This document shows, piece by piece, positions 1 to 10,939 of a DNA stretch of 64,000 nucleotides. How positions within the stretch are numbered: the first letter of the stretch is position 1; each line of letters begins with the position of its first letter. Where the stretch lies: positions 3,968,001-4,032,000 of the forward strand of contig NC_063269.1 of the NCBI RefSeq assembly GCF_910591885.1. The letters are read 5' to 3'. The position numbers and the translations under genes are program-made. The stretch is from Bombus terrestris. Taxonomy: Eukaryota; Arthropoda; Insecta; Hymenoptera; Apidae. Below the pieces are notes generated by a model, which saw only the letters and a program-made list of their open reading frames with translations, made no database searches and was not told where the DNA came from.

Positions 1-488
1 CTAGCTGCGTATCAAAGAAAAATCGCGAATTTTCAATTTTGCGTATCAAAATCCTTCTATACTTTGCCATTAAATATACACAATATTCGTTGCTCGTCTA
101 TCTACGAATATTTTCTATTCCTTCGTAGCGTACTCGAAGAATATCTTCATAGTCAGACACGACGCATCTATCAAACTTCTCACAATTCTCTTACGAAATA
201 CAACAAAGATTCTTCACCTCCTAAATTACCTAATCCCTTTGAATCCACGCCACATCCTTCCACGATTATTTACCGATCAACGACATTTAATAAACTGACA
301 AATGTACTACGCAAGTTACGCACGTGGATCATAGACTTTCCTCTTACGATTTTATAATTTTCGTTAAATTTCGAAAAATTTACCTACTACTAAATTTCTT
401 CCTCGCTGTTATTTCAACGTATTTAATGAGAACTATCTTCCAATAAAACGCGCAGCTTCGAATGGATTAATACTTCCAACCTTATTCA

Positions 489-653
489 GAGATCTCTAAA
501 TCTGCCATCTTTGTGGGCGCACAAATACAAGCGATTCCACCCTTCAACATGAATACACGTAATAATCCAGGTATGTCTCGATTCGGTGGTCCTATCGATC
601 CGAACCTTCCATTTTTGGCTGGGATTATCGGACGCTGGTTTACCGGATCTTAA
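489..653 (+). CDS. Weak candidate terminal coding exon
   Basis: A possible 3' splice site (pyrimidine-containing tract ending in TTATTCAG at 481-488) precedes a frame open to a TAA at 651-653. The reading is about 54 residues and ends GRWFTGS; it is rich in Pro, Gly and Asn. CCAG|GTATGT at 567-576 could instead be an internal donor in the same stretch. No family is recognised. The opposite strand is open over the same interval, which lowers the weight of the open frame. No start codon lies at the 5' end, so it could only be an internal-to-terminal exon. It may well be chance. Confidence 0.15.
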   Translation, partial: EISKSAIFVGAQIQAIPPFNMNTRNNPGMSRFGGPIDPNLPFLAGIIGRWFTGS

Positions 654-1725
654 TTCGTATCCGAAGTCAAGGTATAATGCGAATACTGTTCGGGATACGC
701 GTTTCGAAAATGGGCAAAGGATCCAGCTTGGCGAGAGGATAGATCCGAGATTCCTGGAGATCGTCGTGCTCATCCGGATACGAGACTAATACGCAAGGAG
801 CAGCGGTGGTTGGATTGTCATTGCTCGAATCTCAATCGAAGGCTCGCATGACCGATGAATCGATATTAAAGCACGCGGAATCCTCCGAGGGATGATACGA
901 GATATATATCGGTTGATAATCCCAAGCTACCAGGGAATCGCTCGCTCTTCGCTCGATCTCGTCAATAGTTGGATCGTTCATTCGCGAAGCTGAGATTTAG
1001 CAGGAAAATGCGAGAGCAAAGTGTATCGTGAGAATAGGTGGAAAGAAAAAAGACGCTTGGCATCCGAGAAAATTGATCGGAGGTTCGAGGAAAGAGGCAG
1101 GTCCGAGCGTAGATCGGGCGGCATCCTCATGAAATTCCATGAAATTGCATATTCCTTTCTGACGAGGACAGTGCCAGTGATTTGAATATCAAAGATCGCT
1201 TGCTCTTTTTCGCCATTGATTTCTCGACTGGAAATTCCAGCGGAGATCGGAAAGGCCAAGGGTGAAACAAAGCTATCGTTTGATTTAGATTTCGAACGAT
1301 GGCTCTCGCGAACGAGGCGCGATTGACATTTCCAGGGAAAAATGCATCGTCGATGAATTCGATACGTGGAAATCATGTAAATAGAAGGATCGTGGAGATA
1401 GTGAAGATCAAAAGGGAAGCTTTCAAGCCCGGTTTCCGCATTTTCGAGGTAACTACTTAATGGTCAGAGCATAGTTGACACGGTGGGCAGATATTTCATT
1501 AAAACTTGCAATCCGATTCGAAACGGGAACGAAAGTAAATCCTGTTAAAGCTCGCCATTACGGTCAAACGTTTCTGCTCCTCTAACTTTTTCGAGGAAGC
1601 CAAGTGGACACGAAATAATTGTACTAATAGACCAGAAAAACCGACGTGCTTTGTGCAAAGGGAAAAAAGTTTGAAAAGTTAACGAATTAGTATTATTTTT
1701 GTTCCATTCTCTTTTCTCTTTTTTC

Positions 1726-1746
1726 TTTTTTTTTTTTTTTTTTTTT
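1726..1746. repeat. Poly-T tract (T21)
   Basis: An uninterrupted run of 21 T, preceded by a CT/T-rich stretch from about 1700. It is an ordinary homopolymer. No transposon body is visible beside it, so I do not read it as a retroposon tail. Confidence 0.9.
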
Positions 1747-2200
1747 AAGTTGCGGCGTGGATATTTTGACGAGGCAAAAGTGTAGATACGAAAAACTGAT
1801 TAAAAAGACACGAATTTATTATCGACCGAATTGATACACATGACCGGTGCCAATTCGCCGTGTATGCGTGTGATTTGCACGAGAAGACATTAAATTCGCA
1901 GCATTCTCGTTGCCGTGATTGACGACTTCCGCGAAAGTTCGCGAGATTAGTGGATCGACTAGCACCGCTGCGATAAGGTATTACGATTTTGTGGTTGACA
2001 CGCGAGCTAAGCTACAGCAAGAAACGTACACATATTTTGCTATCTGTCAGTGCCAACGCTTGTTAGCCGAATCGAATATAGATCGTTGAAGCAAATATCT
2101 TTTCCTAAAATTACCGCACAAGTTCTCAAAGGGTACACGATATTCCTCAAGTTATTCTCTTTTTTAACTATGTCGTATTAAAATACATTTTTTCCAATCA

Positions 2201-4300
2201 GCACACGATATAAAAGTCCAAAAATTAATAAAAATGAACTTATATCTTTCCCATACAGTGTTCGTTTGTTTCAATGCTTTGAAGAGTTTTATACGAGTTT
2301 CACCGGCTTTTTTAGTAGTTCCATTCGGAAACATTTCTATTTTTACGAACGAATTCACACGATCATCGAGGAATGTTCTACGCGATTATTACACGAGCCG
2401 GAAGGCATTGACGATCGTTTTCCGTTTCGCGCGAATCGATCCGTTTAACCTTAATCAAAAGAGCGCAGTTGCAGCCGGTGAATTAAGAAATCCGCAGTCA
2501 TGTATAACCATGGAACTTTCTCTTAAAATAACTATTATCGGCGCGCGTACAATTGGACATCGTAGACGATTCAATGAAGAAATCGAGTTAACATGGAGGG
2601 TGATCGAAGTAAGAGCCGAGAGGAAAGTACGACCACTTGGCTGTCGGTTCCGAGAGAAGCTTTCCGTTCCATTTCTACGAATACGAGGCGTAGTGGTGGA
2701 AAAAGTTTAGTAAAAATGTTGGGACTGTTCTTGGCTGCGGAAGCTGGACCTTCCGCCTTTTCTCAAATTGCTCCACGAATCTCGGCGTCTCTTAAAATTT
2801 CCATGCCATCGAAGTTTCGAAAGAAGCCGGCAGTGGCTTTAATCGAATCGATTCTTCACCGAAGAAGATCGTGATTAAAAACGCTCGCCTTGAACGCTTC
2901 GCGGCAGAGCGCCGGGTCTCGCGCTTTCATTCGGGCTGGTACGGCATTAAAATCTCGAACAACTCCCGGCGATCACCTGTTCCACATTTATTACGGGTGC
3001 GCGGGAGAAATTCTCGAAGAATATGGAGATGTTCCGCCGGAGAACATTTCCATTTTAATGCCGTTCCGAATGTATTCTCGCGCCGCGTGAATTCTAAAAA
3101 ATGCAACCCCCGCGTCTCATAAATTCTTCCGCGGTCGGTGAAACAACGTTTTGCCCTAGAAAAGATTTAAAACTAGGCGGCCGAAAAGAGAAACTTTGAA
3201 AAATCCCCGTGCGCGATAACCAAGTTTCGAAAAGTCATCCGAAGTGAAACGCGAAACAAACAACGTCACTGTTATGTTCGGGTCTGGCAAGAGGATCGCT
3301 CGATGTTTCAACAGCGAAACGTTGACTATCGTTTGGATGGTTGGCCAGCGAAAAGATCATGGCTCGTAATAAGATATTTCGAGTGGCAGAACCGTTTCTT
3401 TTATCGGCGCTTGCATTTAAATGCAAAGTATTATTCAAATGGCACCGGTTTCCTCCACCCCTTTTGCTCTGTCTCAACGCCTCCTCTTCCTGTCCCTTAT
3501 TGGTCTTTCTTGTTCTCTCTACTTTCTCCCTCTCACCCTATCTCTCTGTCTCTTTACTCGGCCACGTTTCATTCTCTTGGTACTTACGCCTTCTCTCATC
3601 TTCCTTTTTCCATCTCGTTTCGTCCACGCGATTCGATATTCTTTACCTAACGTTTCTTCTCTTTCTCGTCGGTGGGACGGTTCGCACGCAGCTGAGACGC
3701 CCCTGGGACAAGAGGCTTCATTTCCTGATATTCAAATGCGCTCAAACATCATACCCGGCCATCGTGTGCCCCACAGAGGCGCTACGCCGCGGTTTCCGCG
3801 CGGATAAGCCGGTTCAACCATCGATGCACGCCGCCAACGCGGCTGCATCCTACTACCGCGTCCCGCTACGCTCGCACCTTCTCTCGCTCCACTCTTCTTT
3901 TTCTCGCCTTCTGTCTCTCCCCCTCTACGTTTCATTTCTCGTCTCTCGTCGTTCCTCTCTGACGGCCACCAAGGCTCGCAGTTCGCGTTGGAAAATGCAA
4001 ATCGCCACCGGTGAGAGCAACGGTTATGAAATCGTAAGGGACGCTGCGCTCTCTTTTAGGACGGATCCCGTTATAACGAAGTCGCAGGGCTCGTTTTTTT
4101 CGTCCCGCGGAATTGCATTGGTCGCTATGGTCGGTCTCGGTTCCACGCGAGCTAATCTTCAGGAAGAATATTAAAGTCAGATATCGGGCAACGATGGCGG
4201 AATGGTGAGGGAAGTTCGAAGGAATCGAGTGGGAATTCCTGCCGATAAAAAACATTCTTGTTGTTGGAAGAAGTAACTTGGGAAATATGGATAAGTCGAG
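2201..4300. other. Stop-poor noncoding DNA with pyrimidine-rich tracts
   Basis: I recognise no gene. From 2593 to 3090 one plus-strand frame is interrupted by only one stop (TGA at 2872-2874), but a second frame is open over part of the same DNA and no domain is visible. From about 3455 to 3680 and again from 3880 to 3965 the plus strand is strongly pyrimidine-rich (CTCT, TTCC, CCTC). That composition removes purine-containing stop codons and gives a 277-codon frame at 3341-4174, whose product is a Leu/Ser/Phe-rich string without a recognisable domain. Confidence 0.55.
3455..3680 (+). repeat. Polypyrimidine tract, about 225 bp
   Basis: The plus strand is overwhelmingly C and T, with interrupted CTCTCT, TCTCC and CTTTCT runs but no single perfect repeat unit. 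It is the largest such tract in the window. It explains the long chance ORF across it. It could form a polypurine/polypyrimidine structure, but that is inference. Confidence 0.75.
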
Positions 4301-5087
4301 GCATCCTGCGAGAACGTTCTACTTACGATAGAGACAGAGAAATTTGGTTACGGTGGACGCGTATTCGGATAAATTAACTTTCTGATGAATTCGATGCGTC
4401 GAATCGAAGTGGATTTCCACGAGTGTGTGCATTGCACATTCGGATGTTTCAGATGTTCCGTTCGTCGGAACGTCGACACGCATTCGGCGTAACCGTAGCC
4501 TAGTAAGCAACGCGCAAGAAGATTTATTAATTCCAACGAGTCGAAGGAAGAATAGCACGCGATTCTTGCCGCGTCTCTTCGTTCCTTTTCTTCCAGATCG
4601 AGTGGTGCATTCCGATAATCAGAAGGAAGACTTCTTGGCACTCGCGTCAACTCGGAAACCAGATCGATATGAACGACTTCCAAACACGTGAACTCGCCGC
4701 GTTCCGCGAACTTTCCACATTCTTTTCTCTTTCTCTCCTTCGATTCGAGTCTGTTCTCTCGAGCGCGTCTGAGAAACCAGTCTATACGTATATTGCGTGC
4801 ACGCTGCTCAATATGCCCGGCTGTCGAATCGTACGATATTTTCCCTTCTTTTTCCAGTAACCGAATTTCTCTTCCTCCATTTGCCAGAAAAGGAAGCAGA
4901 ACGTAAGGGAGAATGGAACGAAGCGGCGAACGGAAGAGCAAGACACGATCGTGTGAATTAGAAATGATTCGGGACTTAGAGAGTGCAACGGCGCAGCACG
5001 GGAGAGTGCCGACTACCGGTCGGCTCTGCGTTCCAGGAATCGTCGAAAACCACCAGGATACGGTGTACAAGGAACAAATAAGGCGAC

Positions 5088-5111
5088 AGAGAGAGAGAGA
5101 GAGAGAGAGAG
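5088..5111. repeat. (AG)12 microsatellite
   Basis: Perfect dinucleotide repeat of 12 units, followed by imperfect GGAGGGAGAG. No gene context is visible. Confidence 0.95.
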
Positions 5112-5548
5112 GAGGGAGAGACTGGCGAAAGGGACGGACGCGATTCTTCGGGCAGTTTTCGGGGATCGATAAGAGGAAGACGGTATTGAATCTTGGATGA
5201 GACGGACGACGACAAATTGAAGGATCAAAGCGACCGAGGGAACCACGCGACGCGGTTTTATTGTTCCACCATCCACGTGTCTGGGTCTGGTACGTATGGT
5301 ATGTTGGCTGGGGCGACTTCGTTTAATTATACTTCGTTTAATAATAATCGTCCGCATAGACTAAAATCATTTTTCGTTGAAGCAGAGTTAATAATTGATC
5401 TCTGAAAAGCCACGCTGATTAACTTTATAAATTTGAAATGTTGAAAAAACCGACAATATCTAGCGCAGTGCTATTATACAATATTTTTTAATATTATTCG
5501 ATCATACACTCAAAACCTGTTTCTTTTTTTTTCTTTTAAATTAGTATT

Positions 5549-5566
5549 AGATACTAAATAGTATCT
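5549..5566. other. Short perfect inverted repeat
   Basis: AGATACTA and its complement TAGTATCT flank a two-base centre (AA). It sits in an AT-rich block. The stem is only 8 bp, so it is a palindrome rather than a likely RNA hairpin. The same AGATACTAAATA string recurs near 46120 within another small repeat. Confidence 0.6.
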
Positions 5567-7234
5567 GGTGTAGTGGCAAGGTTTCTAATTATGAAATTTG
5601 TTGAAGCATCTCTGTTTATACGAGAAGAAAGCCGTGTCTCTCTTTCGACTTTCTACGGCCCTTAAATTGCATCGAGCTACCACGGTTTCGACTAAAATTG
5701 AAGCGCGCGAAGGTTTCGCGGCGGTCAGCCATCTGGCCACCACACGCTAAATACCGGCACTTGGACAAAAAGAGCGGGACTAAATGTCCGCCGGGCAGAG
5801 AAATAAAAATTTTATTCAATATTCGCGGTGGCGGTCTTTGATGTTTATTCGAACAGGTACCGCCGTTTATAATATTAAATATTTCGATATGCAGTGAAAA
5901 GCAAGATGAACGAACCAAGACAAATAAACAAGACAAATTGCTAAGAAACGATGCAACTTCGTTTGAAATATTAACTCGACGTTAATTTGTACAAATTGTG
6001 AAATTCATATAAATTATATAAATTTAGATTTCGTCCACGTTGACTGCCTCGAAAAATACGCCACTGTTAGATTACATATTACAAATATCGTAAGTCAGAT
6101 TCAGACTTTGCACCGTTCAATTCATCTTCTTTTCCAACGAATTTTAGATCGACATGTAATTACGAATTCATTATTTCGTTGTAGAATTCTTGCGGATATT
6201 TCGACGATGCGTCGGCCTTGTACTTTTCTATCGTTACTTTTTACGCGTACAAAATTCTAACCAATTAATTATTTCCCTAGAAATGCTAGGAAATCTGTCG
6301 CATTCTGTTTTCAATGTCAATATTTTCCTCGAAACTCTATGCGATCCTTGAGAAATATTGCTACACGTACTATCAAAATCGCATTTCATTGTCTAGGAAT
6401 AGAGCCAGACGTATTCTATCGGATAAATTTTCACACCTTGCCAAGTTCCTCCCACTCGGGCAGCCCATCGTCGTTCATTCGTTATCGCGTCGTATTTCAT
6501 TAGCCTCGTAACGAGGAAATTTATCAGACGAACCGGCGTCACTTAGAACGACATCGTTCATTCTTCCGAGCGTTGGCCTCAAGATGCTTCTCGAAAAAAT
6601 TCATGGGTCGCGTCATATTTTACGAGGGTGAACCAGTACGCAGATCAGAGTATCTCTGTGTGTTTCTCGGCCAGGGCGACAAAACTTTTTCGCGCTTAAG
6701 ACGTAATTAATAATCCTGAATACGCCCTGCCGTGACGTCTTCTACGCGGACGTATACAATTGCTGCACTAGCTATTCTAGTGTCCGGATAGGAGAGCTTC
6801 AACATAATGGAGGGGTCCCTAGAAAACACAGAGCGAACATCGCCATCCGACTACACTCTCACGCTCACCATAATATGCACGTATATACGTTCGTATATTA
6901 TCGCGTGAACCGACCCGCGTGCATGCTTTTACGCAAATTGTCGTGCAATATTCGCGCTAGCTTTAAACCGAATTCATAACGTCGACAAACTGCATCCTCC
7001 AAGTATTAAGGTATTAAAGTAATTGTTCACAGTAGATATAATACGAGCGAACCGGACACGAAACGCGAATAATTAATTATCGCACCTCCTTGTAAATGAC
7101 GACCTCCGCGATATTCCATCGACCTCGGATAAATTCGTGCGCCATCGTCGTCAACTTTTTCCCTGGCGAGTGATTTTCTCGCACAAACAGAACACAAGCT
7201 TGTGTTTCTTTCTGCAAGTTACAGGTAAACGACG

Positions 7235-7606
7235 ATGCAATCTACGAGAGGCCTGACGTCTCTTCTCGTTGGTTTGTTTCCATGCAATTGGCTGTATGGC
7301 TTAATTAGAGCGGTCGTAATAAACGAACCCTGCAGGGAAGAGTTTAGAGTTATAAAGAGCAGAGAAGAACGGTGGAAGGGCGAGGAGGAGGAGGAGGAGG
7401 AGAGGGAGGGGCGAGATTGCGTGTCGTTTTGTCCCGGTGAATCGCTGGCCAGATTTTCCACCGGTGATAGTAATTCGTCCCTAACGTGGACTTTGCTCGA
7501 AACACGCGGACATTCGATGCTCCGGGGTTTCTTCCAATTTGTTCTGCTTCTTTGTCATGGTAGTCGGGTTTTTGGTCGTTCGCCGAAAAGCTTGGTGCAG
7601 AGTTAG
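7235..7606 (+). CDS. Weak candidate small ORF, 123 residues
   Basis: An ATG-initiated frame with A at -3, preceded by a 3' splice-like tract (TTTCTTTCTGCAAGTTACAG at 7205-7224), ending in TAG. The N-terminus has a mildly hydrophobic stretch at residues 7-28. Residues 47-57 are a Lys/Glu run translated from the (GAG)n tract. No domain or family is recognised, and the central low-complexity run is typical of ORFs created by microsatellites. I include it because it has a start, an upstream acceptor-like site and a complete frame; chance is the more likely explanation. Confidence 0.13.
   Translation: MQSTRGLTSLLVGLFPCNWLYGLIRAVVINEPCREEFRVIKSREERWKGEEEEEEEREGRDCVSFCPGESLARFSTGDSNSSLTWTLLETRGHSMLRGFFQFVLLLCHGSRVFGRSPKSLVQS
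7382..7403. repeat. (GAG)n trinucleotide tract
   Basis: About seven GAG units, then an imperfect GAGGGAGGGGCGAG. It is the only clear trinucleotide repeat in the window. Confidence 0.9.
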
Positions 7607-9003
7607 AAAAATGTAATTACCAAAGGTTACGATATTTGGTGGCTTTCCTTTTTATAGTACGTATGACACGCGGCATAGTTAATTCCGTAGACCGAATTAG
7701 ATTTTCAAGGATGAGTCTTTCAAAGATACAAAGTCTTATACATGCTGTGTAAGTATTTGTGGTTTGCTATCTGGCGCCTAACGTTACGATTAATGATAAC
7801 TACGCTCTCCGATCAAATGTAATCTGATACGCCTGTATTTGTTTGTGAAAATAAGAATAAATTCGCTTTCTTTCGTTACTTCGCGGTGATAACGTGTGTT
7901 TCCAATCGCGTTGCTTTCTGGTTTTTTCTTCTTCCACATCGACTCTCTTCAATTCGCTACGAGCCGAACCAACGACGCAAAATTGATACGATACAACCAT
8001 ACAACAATTAACGTTACACAACTTGGCGACATTATATCCTTGAGAAGAGAATCTGTCGATCCCGTACACCGTGTCATTAAAAATACGAACCTACCGAATC
8101 TCCTAACACCACTGTGACAAAACTGTAACGTTACATCGAAGTTCTGTATACTTGTACAACCAGAAAGAACAAACACATCCAGCTGTTTTGTAATTCTCAC
8201 TCGAATCAAAAAGACCTGGGCGTCGAAAAACGACCAGTCCTCGAACACAGGTAAAAAGACAGGGAAGCGCGGGGAAGATCGGCAGGACAGTGTAAACGAG
8301 ACGTAGCCGTGAACGATAACGAACTAGAAAAGTACATTTGGAGATTAGTTTTCGCGGTAGAGTAGAAAGCGAGTTAGCCTAGATGCTACATAGAGGAGAG
8401 AAAAAGAGTAGATGACGTCACGATCTCGTCGGGTCTCGAACAAGCTACCTCGTGAACGAGATAACACGAAATGGAGAGGGCGGATGAGTCTGTTAGCGAT
8501 GAAAATAATAGGGCCGCTGGAAAGTGCAGGCCGCGCGACGCAAGCGCCAGGGGGGTTTGCTCCAAGTGGTGCTCGAAACAGCTTCGGCACGAAGAAGAAC
8601 AGAGACGTCGAACGGGAAAGACGGCAGAGATAGAAGGAGACGCCGCCTATCAGGGTAGAAAAGTGTAAGAATGGAGAGTGGCGGCGGAAAGAGCACAGAG
8701 AGGTTGGAAAAGGATGGACCTGGGATGGCTGTACGTTGAGAGCCGAGAAATAAGTTTCGGGAGGGTGATAAATCGGCGAGCTTCGCGAGAAGTGAGAACA
8801 CGCTTGCTATACTACGTGTACGAAACGAGCCTCGGTAGAGACGGTCCACCGAGGAAGATGAGACCATAGGAGAGAAGCAAACACGGAAGCGAGATTCGTT
8901 TGTTGAGAGGTGGACACAGTGTCGAGAGAGAAGTAGAGGATGAGAGAGTGGTATCGCAAGAAACGTGGATCTCGTTGGTCGAGTTTTCGCTCTTTAACCC
9001 TTT

Positions 9004-9023
9004 TACGTGGCGGTAGCCACGTA
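9004..9023. other. Hairpin-capable perfect inverted repeat
   Basis: TACGTGGC, a GGTA loop, then GCCACGTA. The stem is 8 bp and perfect. The core CACGTA/TACGTG also resembles half of an E-box-like site. There is no following T run, so nothing suggests a terminator; its role is unknown. Confidence 0.6.
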
Positions 9024-9786
9024 GACGTATGGCTGTTCGGTGCACTTGACCGAGCCCTTATGGTTGTGCCGCACGAGCCGTGTCACACGACGTAGGAAAA
9101 GATATAAAGTTGTCGCCGACGTGGATACTGGCGTCTTTACCAGCGTATCAAAGAGCGACTTTGACGTACAGGAGAGTATCGTCGGAGTGGTATCGAACCT
9201 TTTAGAATGTGAAACGTCGTGTAAAATATCGTAGATCGAGAGAGGGTGTACAGCTTAAAGGCGCTGCGAACGAAAGAAAAAGATAGTGGAAGAATACGGT
9301 ACGCGTCGGACAGTGGAAAGTGTTATTCGGTCGGACTCGCGTCGCTTCGCTCTGGTATTCTCGTGCCATGCTCATCAACCATCCAACGTTTGATTACGTA
9401 ACGATTTAAAAGATTAAACGCGCCTACACTGAACCGATTCTTTCCGAAAAATCTTACCGTTCAAATTGTTTAACTCCATCTTGGTTATCTCCGATCATCG
9501 AGCCGCCAACGTCTAAATTCGCTCTACCGTTTCAGCAACGTTGAACGCTTTCCTTAATGATACCGAAAGAAAACAGACTCACCTGAAACAGAAAGATTAA
9601 CGGGTTCGTTAAAGAACGGTAACTCGAGTTTAATGAAATTTCAAGCTATTTAGAATCTCATCGAAAGAACAATAAATATTCCAGGCCGAGCAGAGAATTC
9701 ATCGCGAATGAATTGCGTAATGACTGGTCCGTGTTCTCGCTTGGCCTTCGTTATAAGGATCCCAAAGTTATTGGGTAAGGATAAAA

Positions 9787-9804
9787 TTAATTAGCTTAAT
9801 TAGC
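9787..9804. promoter_or_regulatory. Tandem TAATTA homeodomain-type sites
   Basis: A perfect 9 bp direct repeat, TTAATTAGC twice in succession, giving two TAATTA cores 9 bp apart. TAATTA is the established core of many Antp-class and paired-class homeodomains. The flank (from about 9710 to 9850) is unique and non-repetitive. Binding and enhancer activity are inference; the tandem spacing is seen directly. Confidence 0.35.
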
Positions 9805-10868
9805 ATCTTTAGGCGCGCCATAATTCTCTTTCATTAACGGAGCAAACTAGAATACCCGCACCCGGTATATATGTACGTATGTTTGCATGTACATATAATA
9901 TATGTACAGGAATTACATCTTGCCGTTTCGCAACCAAGCAACCGGACGCCAGAAATGCGAGACATTTTTCTTCCGGAATAATTTTTACAAAGAGCTGAGC
10001 GTGCTCGCGCGCGCCAATGCCGCACGCCCACCGTTATGCTTGCCTTTTCCGCGTGCAGCTTCTGCGGTTTCTACCGGAGGTGCACGCGCTCTTCTCATCA
10101 GCTCGAAATGCGAGGTCTCAAAAACCGTGCCATCGGCTCTCTCCGTCTCTCTTTCTCTGTTCTCTGTCCTCCCCCCTTTTCCATATCTTTCTTTCTCTTT
10201 CACTGCGGCGAGTCGAGACCGGGAGAAAATCCACAGGAAAAATCGCGGGGGATATTCAAATTTCGACGGTTCTGCCGGCGTGTATCTCACGGTTTCCTAC
10301 TCTGCCCTTCTATCTCTCGCTTTTCTCATACTCTTTTACGCTTCTTCTTCGGGCTCAATTTATGTTAGTGCCGGGGAAAATCCGAACGCCACACGACCGC
10401 AATCATTATGAAGATATTTTTCCGCATGAAAGTCGAGTGAGAAAGCTCCTTTCGCCGGGCTTGAAAATGTGGCTCGGTTTAATTATGTTAACTACAAAGG
10501 TGATTAATGATACCGGGAATTTTTTTTAATAGGATCAAGAATTTGTTCGTTAACATTTAATTAAAAGTCTGATTAACTGTCTCTCAAGTAAAAAATTTTA
10601 AATCCGATATAAAGCTCTCGTATTCTTATTCGAGAAGATCGATTATAATAAAGTTGGAATTAAACCGTCGCGGCGGCGTCGCCGGGCCGATCAGTCAACG
10701 TAAAAATTTTTTAATATTACTCGCAATGATAATAGTTACACTACGGTTATTTATACAGATTTTTATGATTCGGTTAAATATATATTATTTAAATTCGTGC
10801 GTATTTCATAAAAGGAAATTTGTTCCATCTATTATTCCCGCGCAATATTATAACGAATACTTTACTTT

Positions 10869-10939
10869 AGATATTTTATGTACTTTCCTCCTTTCTTTAA
10901 ACTTTAAATATTTTTTTTTTTGCTAATGAATAAACATCC
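10869..10939 (+). mobile_element. Decayed copy of the ~80 bp MITE-like element
   Basis: Starts AGATATTTTAT and ends GAATAAACATCC, matching the two ends of the complete copies at 20332-20412 and 58458-58537 in the same order. The middle has become T-rich and about 10 bp has been lost. The right end is the better-preserved one. The element has no coding capacity. Confidence 0.45.

Larger units (their letters stand above)
1..2200. other. Noncoding, CpG-rich unique DNA
   Basis: I recognise no gene here. The first 50 bases hold a 10 bp direct repeat, GCGTATCAAA at 7-16 and 41-50, separated by an AT-rich spacer. A run of 21 T lies at 1726-1746. Short frames of 60-130 codons exist on both strands, but none resembles a known family. 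A weak splice-bounded reading at 489-653 is listed separately. The rest shows no repeat or RNA structure by eye. Confidence 0.6.
4301..7200. other. Noncoding, mixed composition
   Basis: Contains an (AG)12 microsatellite at 5088-5111 and AT-rich blocks at about 5400-5620 and 5940-6330. The minus-strand frame at 4348-5070 (240 codons) has no recognisable domain and lies beside other open frames. A minus-strand GTAAGT (plus strand ACTTAC at 4320-4325) follows an open minus frame, but the exon-like reading there is not better than chance. No RNA gene or transposon was seen. Confidence 0.55.
7201..9400. other. Noncoding, GA-rich in part
   Basis: Holds a (GAG)n tract, a 123-codon ATG-initiated frame listed separately, and purine-rich DNA from about 8390 to 8960. 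Frames here are open on both strands because of composition. A perfect 8 bp stem with a 4-base loop lies at 9004-9023. The 8.3-9.3 kb part, with many GAGAG elements, could be promoter or 5' UTR DNA, but I see no TATA box or initiator that decides this. Confidence 0.5.

Noticed and set aside
1726..1746. T21 as a reverse-oriented retroposon poly-A tail
   Set aside because: No body with target-site duplication or gene-like sequence is seen beside the tract.
3341..4174. 277-codon plus-strand ORF
   Set aside because: It runs through strongly pyrimidine-rich DNA that lacks stop codons by composition. The product is a Leu/Ser/Phe-rich string with no domain, and other frames are open alongside it.
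4348..5070. 240-codon minus-strand ORF
   Set aside because: No domain, signal or repeat pattern is recognisable; overlapping frames on both strands are also open and part crosses an (AG)12 tract.
5013..5357. Ser/Leu-rich minus ORF
   Set aside because: It is generated by the (AG)12 microsatellite read on the other strand.
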